Shown here in pieces: positions 59,083 through 64,000 of a stretch of DNA of 64,000 bases. This stretch comes from Streptomyces caeruleatus. Its GTDB lineage: Bacteria; Actinomycetota; Actinomycetes; Streptomycetales; Streptomycetaceae. The stretch spans positions 62,001 through 126,000 of the forward strand of contig NZ_KQ948943.1 in NCBI RefSeq assembly GCF_001514235.1, read 5' to 3'. Both the position numbers and the translations under genes were made by a program. Numbering within the stretch: position 1 is the stretch's first letter; the number at the start of each line of letters is the position of its first letter. A model generated the notes under the pieces. It was not told the DNA's origin. It searched no databases and saw only the letters and a list, made by a program, of their open reading frames with translations.

Positions 59083-59709
59083 CTACACCCCGAACGGCCT
59101 CGCGGGCCAAGGCGCCTCCGCCGGACGCAACCCCTCCACCCCGCCGGAGGCGCGCGCGGCGACCAGCGACAGGACGCCCACGACGAGGCAGTTGTTGTGC
59201 AGCTCGCCGGCGAGGACGCCCCGGACCAGCTCGTCGACCGGCACGCGCGCGTGCTCCATGTCGGCCTCCTCGTCCTCCACCGCGAAGCGGTCGCCGTCCG
59301 CCTCGGACAGCCCGCGGGCGAGGAAGATCCGCACGGCCTCGTCGCAGCCGCCGGGGGTGGTGTAGACGTCCGTCAGGACCCGCCAGTCATCGGCCTTGAC
59401 GTGGGCCTCCTCGTACAGCTCGCGCTGCGCGGCGTGCAGCGGGTTCTCACCGGGGATGTCGAGCAGTCCGGCCGGGATCTCCCACAGCTTCTCGCGCACC
59501 GGGTGGCGGTACTGCTTGATGAGCAGGACGCGGTCCTCGGCGTCGAGGGCGAGGACGGCCACGGAGCCCGGGTGGACCTGGTAGTCGCGTCGCACCACCG
59601 AGCCGTCGGGCATGACCACGTCGTCCGTGCGGACGGAGGTCTTGTTGCCGACGAAGGGGGTGTCCGTCGCCCGGATCTCCCACTCCTCGGGGGTGTCCTT
59701 GATCGTCAT
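59083..59709 (-). CDS. NUDIX hydrolase, ADP-ribose pyrophosphatase type
   Basis: The 208-aa protein has a beta-rich start and Nudix box with EIPAGLLDIPGENPLHAAQR followed by ELYEEAHV (G-x5-E-x7-RE-x2-EE). The pattern with KLWEIPAG and TPGGCDEAVRIFLA is typical of ADP-ribose/GDP-mannose pyrophosphatases (NudF-like). ATG 59709 is chosen over an upstream extension. It is 80 bp downstream of pyrG on the same strand. Confidence 0.9.
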   Translation of the reverse strand: MTIKDTPEEWEIRATDTPFVGNKTSVRTDDVVMPDGSVVRRDYQVHPGSVAVLALDAEDRVLLIKQYRHPVREKLWEIPAGLLDIPGENPLHAAQRELYEEAHVKADDWRVLTDVYTTPGGCDEAVRIFLARGLSEADGDRFAVEDEEADMEHARVPVDELVRGVLAGELHNNCLVVGVLSLVAARASGGVEGLRPAEAPWPARPFGV

Positions 59710-59792
59710 GCCCTGCCCTTCCACGTGCGCAAAGGAAAACCGGGGTGCCCACCTTTGAAGGTTTGCACCCCGGCCACCGTACAACTCTCGTG

Positions 59793-61460
<1,668 letters not shown>

Positions 61461-61936
61461 GGCCAAGAGGGGGCTCCCGTGGTCGCGATCTTGAAGTGCG
61501 GTTCGGGGGTCATCACGCCCACCGGTCCACGGGCTACCAGGGTATCAGCGACTAGGACCGATGGCTTCCGGCCACGCTCCGCACACGAGTCGGCACGGAT
61601 CCGCACGCCCCACCTGTTTCCCACCCATCGGTCACCCATTGCTCACCCGTTCGGCCGACCCGGGTTGCCCGGAGCGGCACGCAGATCATCTACGTGCGTC
61701 GTATCCTGCTCGGACATTCGCTGCCGGGCCCGGCCGGTAACACGGCACCACCCCTCGCCCGTAACCACCGGAACAACGAGAGCTCGTCAGTTCGTTGAGC
61801 AGAGATCGTCGAGAAGAGACTGTCGTTTTGCCTCACGGCGGAGACGGCTGCTTTGCTTCACCGCTCAACGACGCATTACAAAACCCACCCCTTGACCGCA
61901 CTAAGCGAGAGCCCCCTTGCCAGAAGAGGGGGTGAC
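61461..61936. promoter_or_regulatory. Divergent promoter region between pyrG and GH15 gene
   Basis: A 476-bp gap with no credible ORF. It must hold the pyrG promoter (minus strand) and that of the GH15 gene. A GCCCCC-N9-GGGGG-like hairpin lies just before the GH15 start (61912-61932) and could affect ribosome access. Confidence 0.45.
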
Positions 61937-63763
61937 GTGGCCGTTCGACTGGAGTTGCACGTGGCCGGGCGCATCGAAGACTACGCACTCATCGGAGACA
62001 TGCAGACCGCGGCGCTGGTCTGCCGGGACGGCACAGTCGACTGGCTGTGCCTGCCCCGCTTCGACTCGCATGCCATCTTCGCCGGGCTGCTGGGCACAGA
62101 GGAACACGGCTTCTGGCGGCTCGGCCCCGCCCACGCCTCCGACGCCCCGCCGCCCACCGCGGCCCGGCGCACCTACCGCGGCGACTCGCTGATCCTGGAA
62201 TCCGAGTGGGACACGCCGCGCGGCACGGTCCGAGTGATCGACTTCATGCCCCCGCGTGACGGCGCGCCCCAGCTGATCCGGATCGTGGAGGGCGTCTCGG
62301 GCCGGGTGCCGATGCGCTCGGCGCTGAGGATGCGTTTCTCGTACGGGCGGGTCGTGCCGTGGGTGCACAAGCACGAGGGCCGTACGGTCGCCGTAGCCGG
62401 TCCAGACTCGGTGTGGTTCGACGCGGAGACCGAGACGTACGGCAAGTCGCTGACGACGTACTCGGACTTCACGGTCGCCCCGGGCGAACGGATCGCCTTC
62501 ACCATCTCCTGGGAGCCCTCGCACAAGCAGCCGCCCGCGCTGCCGGAGCCGGAGCAGTCGCTGGAGGCGACGGAGGACTTCTGGCGGGAGTGGGTCGAGC
62601 ACTGCACGTACCACGGGCCGTACCGCGAGGCGGTGATCCGCTCGCTGATCACGCTGAAGGCGCTGACGTACGCCCCGACGGGCGGCATCGTCGCGGCGCC
62701 CACCACCTCCCTGCCCGAGGACATCGGCGGCGTCCGCAACTGGGACTACCGCTACACCTGGCTGCGCGACGCGGCGATCACCCTGTCCTCGCTGCTGCGC
62801 ACCGGTTACCGCGAGGAGGCCCGCGCCTGGCGCGAGTGGCTGCTGCGGGCGGTCGCGGGCGACCCGGAGAACCTGCAGATCATGTACGGCATCGCCGGCG
62901 AGCGTGAGCTGGGCGAGGCCGAGCTGGACTGGCTGCCCGGCTACGAGAACTCCGCCCCGGTCCGGGTCGGCAACGGCGCCGCGCACCAGCTCCAGCTGGA
63001 CGTCTACGGCGAGGTCACCGAGGCCCTGCACCTCGCCCACATGACGGGCCTGGCCCGCAACGACTACGCCTCGCTGCTCCAGCTCAAGCTGATCCGCTAC
63101 CTGGAGGACCACTGGGACGAGCCCGACGAGGGCATCTGGGAGGTGCGCGGCCCGCGCCGCCACTTCGTGCACTCCAAGGTGATGGCCTGGGTCGCCGTCG
63201 ACCGCACCATCAAGCTCATCGAGTCCGGCGACGCCGACGGCCCGCTGGAGCGCTGGCGCGAGCTGCGCGACGACATCCACCGGGACGTGTGTGAGAAGGG
63301 TTACGACAAGGAGCGCAACACCTTCACGCAGTCGTACGGCTCGAAGGAGCTGGACGCCTCGCTGCTGCTGATCCCGCAGATGGGCTTCCTGCCACCGGAC
63401 GACAAGCGCGTCATCGGCACCATCGAGGCGATCCAGCGCGAGCTGTCCACCTCGGACGGCTTCATCCTGCGCTACCCGACCTCCAGCGGCGACGAGAACG
63501 TCGACGGCCTGCCCGGCGACGAGGGCGCCTTCCTCGCCTGCTCGTTCTGGATGGCCGACGACCTGGCGATGATCGGCCGCGTCGACGAGGCCCGCAAGCT
63601 GTTCGAGAAGCTGCTGTCGCTGCGCAACGACCTCGGTCTGCTGGCCGAGGAGTGGGACCCGCGCCTGCAGCGCCAGGTCGGCAACTTCCCGCAGGCCTTC
63701 AGCCACGTCCCGCTGATCGACACCGCCCTGCGGCTGACGGCGTCGGGGGCCTACGGCGGCTGA
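61937..63763 (+). CDS. GH15-family glucoamylase/trehalase-like glycoside hydrolase
   Basis: The 608-aa protein is cytoplasmic (no signal) with an N-terminal beta domain (GRIEDYALIGDMQTAALVCR, DGTVDWLCLPRFDS) and an (alpha/alpha)6 barrel (GGVRNWDYRYTWLRDAA, GNGAAHQLQLDVYGE). The catalytic Glu pair is probably in the GIWEVRGPRRHFVHSK and LLAEEWDP segments. Actinobacterial members include trehalases. GTG 61937 has GAGGGGG four bases upstream; the next Val before AGRIEDY is another option. Confidence 0.9.
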   Translation: MAVRLELHVAGRIEDYALIGDMQTAALVCRDGTVDWLCLPRFDSHAIFAGLLGTEEHGFWRLGPAHASDAPPPTAARRTYRGDSLILESEWDTPRGTVRVIDFMPPRDGAPQLIRIVEGVSGRVPMRSALRMRFSYGRVVPWVHKHEGRTVAVAGPDSVWFDAETETYGKSLTTYSDFTVAPGERIAFTISWEPSHKQPPALPEPEQSLEATEDFWREWVEHCTYHGPYREAVIRSLITLKALTYAPTGGIVAAPTTSLPEDIGGVRNWDYRYTWLRDAAITLSSLLRTGYREEARAWREWLLRAVAGDPENLQIMYGIAGERELGEAELDWLPGYENSAPVRVGNGAAHQLQLDVYGEVTEALHLAHMTGLARNDYASLLQLKLIRYLEDHWDEPDEGIWEVRGPRRHFVHSKVMAWVAVDRTIKLIESGDADGPLERWRELRDDIHRDVCEKGYDKERNTFTQSYGSKELDASLLLIPQMGFLPPDDKRVIGTIEAIQRELSTSDGFILRYPTSSGDENVDGLPGDEGAFLACSFWMADDLAMIGRVDEARKLFEKLLSLRNDLGLLAEEWDPRLQRQVGNFPQAFSHVPLIDTALRLTASGAYGG

Positions 63764-63830
63764 ACAGGACCGCCGGCCGAAGCCTGCCTACGCTGGGATC
63801 CATCAGCCCCTGCACGGAAGGGGGCGCCCC

Positions 63831-64000
63831 ATGGCCTCCCCATCGAAGGCGGGCGCGGCCCTCGCCGCGCTGCGCGAGGATCTCGCCGGTGACGTGTTCG
63901 CGCCGGGGGACTTCGGTTACGACGACGCGCGGGTCGTCTTCAACACCATGATCGACCGGCGGCCCGCGGTCATCGCCCAGTGCGTGGACGAGGACGACGT
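63831..64000 (+). CDS. FAD-linked oxidase, start only (cut by window end)
   Basis: Only 56 residues are visible (MASPSKAGAALAALREDLAG, then YDDARVVFNTMIDRRPAVIA). The R-R-P-A-V-I pattern leads into the FAD-binding domain of berberine-bridge-type oxidases. ATG 63831 has GAAGGGGG upstream. Confidence 0.75.
   Translation, partial: MASPSKAGAALAALREDLAGDVFAPGDFGYDDARVVFNTMIDRRPAVIAQCVDEDD

Noticed and set aside
61461..61936. pyrG attenuator or tRNA gene
   Set aside because: No G-run initiation region with terminator and no cloverleaf or CCA end visible.

Overview
This window is high-GC, gene-dense actinobacterial chromosome with strong third-position GC bias, GTG/TTG starts and many 4-bp ATGA/GTGA overlaps. 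The content (SepF-like sflA, dnaE2, streptogrisin-type proteases, sortase-anchored LPMO, Rpf proteins, an orphan parA next to scpAB, ald, pyrG) points to Streptomyces, in the conserved core. The gene order resembles what I remember of the S. coelicolor region from a secreted LPMO and lipase through dnaE2, sflA, der/cmk, scpAB and ald to pyrG. That synteny is from memory and was not computed.

Layout. 1-5.4 kb: end of a polytopic membrane protein, a secreted GH39-like hydrolase, a DUF5925 AAA ATPase, a DUF72 protein and a GntR regulator. 5.4-8.1 kb: GNAT and DUF402 genes, a 220-bp MITE-like element flanked by CTAG, a methyltransferase and two very small ORFs. 8.2-16.1 kb: cell-wall-anchored LPMO, secreted lipase, and dnaE2 followed by an ImuB-like Y-family polymerase under two SOS-box-like sites, then a YhgE/Pip-like membrane protein. 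16.4-22.1 kb: two streptogrisin-family proteases flanking an SPFH protein, a Cys-tailed DUF5685 protein and divergent sflA. 22-31.2 kb: glutaryl-CoA dehydrogenase, 14-TM drug exporter, PIG-V-type and PAP2 membrane enzymes, I78 inhibitor, an orphan ctaD and an antisense-overlapping WYL regulator.

31.2-38 kb: a branched-chain-amino-acid-type (Liv/Urt) ABC system. Two overlapping lipoprotein genes diverge from a small membrane protein, a single LivH-LivM-LivG fusion protein and LivF. The two nucleotide-binding domains have complementary departures from consensus. 37.7-41 kb: two Rpf-domain proteins and two unknown Streptomyces proteins. 41-45.7 kb: der, plsC, cmk, tyrA and aroH. 45.9-50.2 kb: Rieske lipoprotein, two convergent overlapping PF10127-type nucleotidyltransferases, ADP-ribosylglycohydrolase and NrtR-type Nudix regulator with its own operator-like palindrome, then a frameshifted gene. 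50.3-55.1 kb: rluB, scpB, scpA, a ribbon-helix-helix-like protein and parA on one strand, partly translationally coupled. 55.4-64 kb: ald, a STAND/TPR ATPase, Nudix hydrolase, pyrG, a GH15 enzyme and the start of an FAD-linked oxidase.

Three homologous 60-70 bp repeats each sit just downstream of a gene in that gene's orientation, and a related GC-rich sequence has been read into the 3' end of a fourth ORF. A second repeat type occurs both inside the MITE-like element and in frame within the ImuB-like gene. The most interesting candidates are the LivHMG fusion with asymmetric ATPases, the nucleotidyltransferase/ADP-ribose module, the dnaE2-ImuB pair without an adjacent imuA', and the parA-RHH-scpAB arrangement. 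I saw no rRNA, tRNA, CRISPR array or intact transposase gene.
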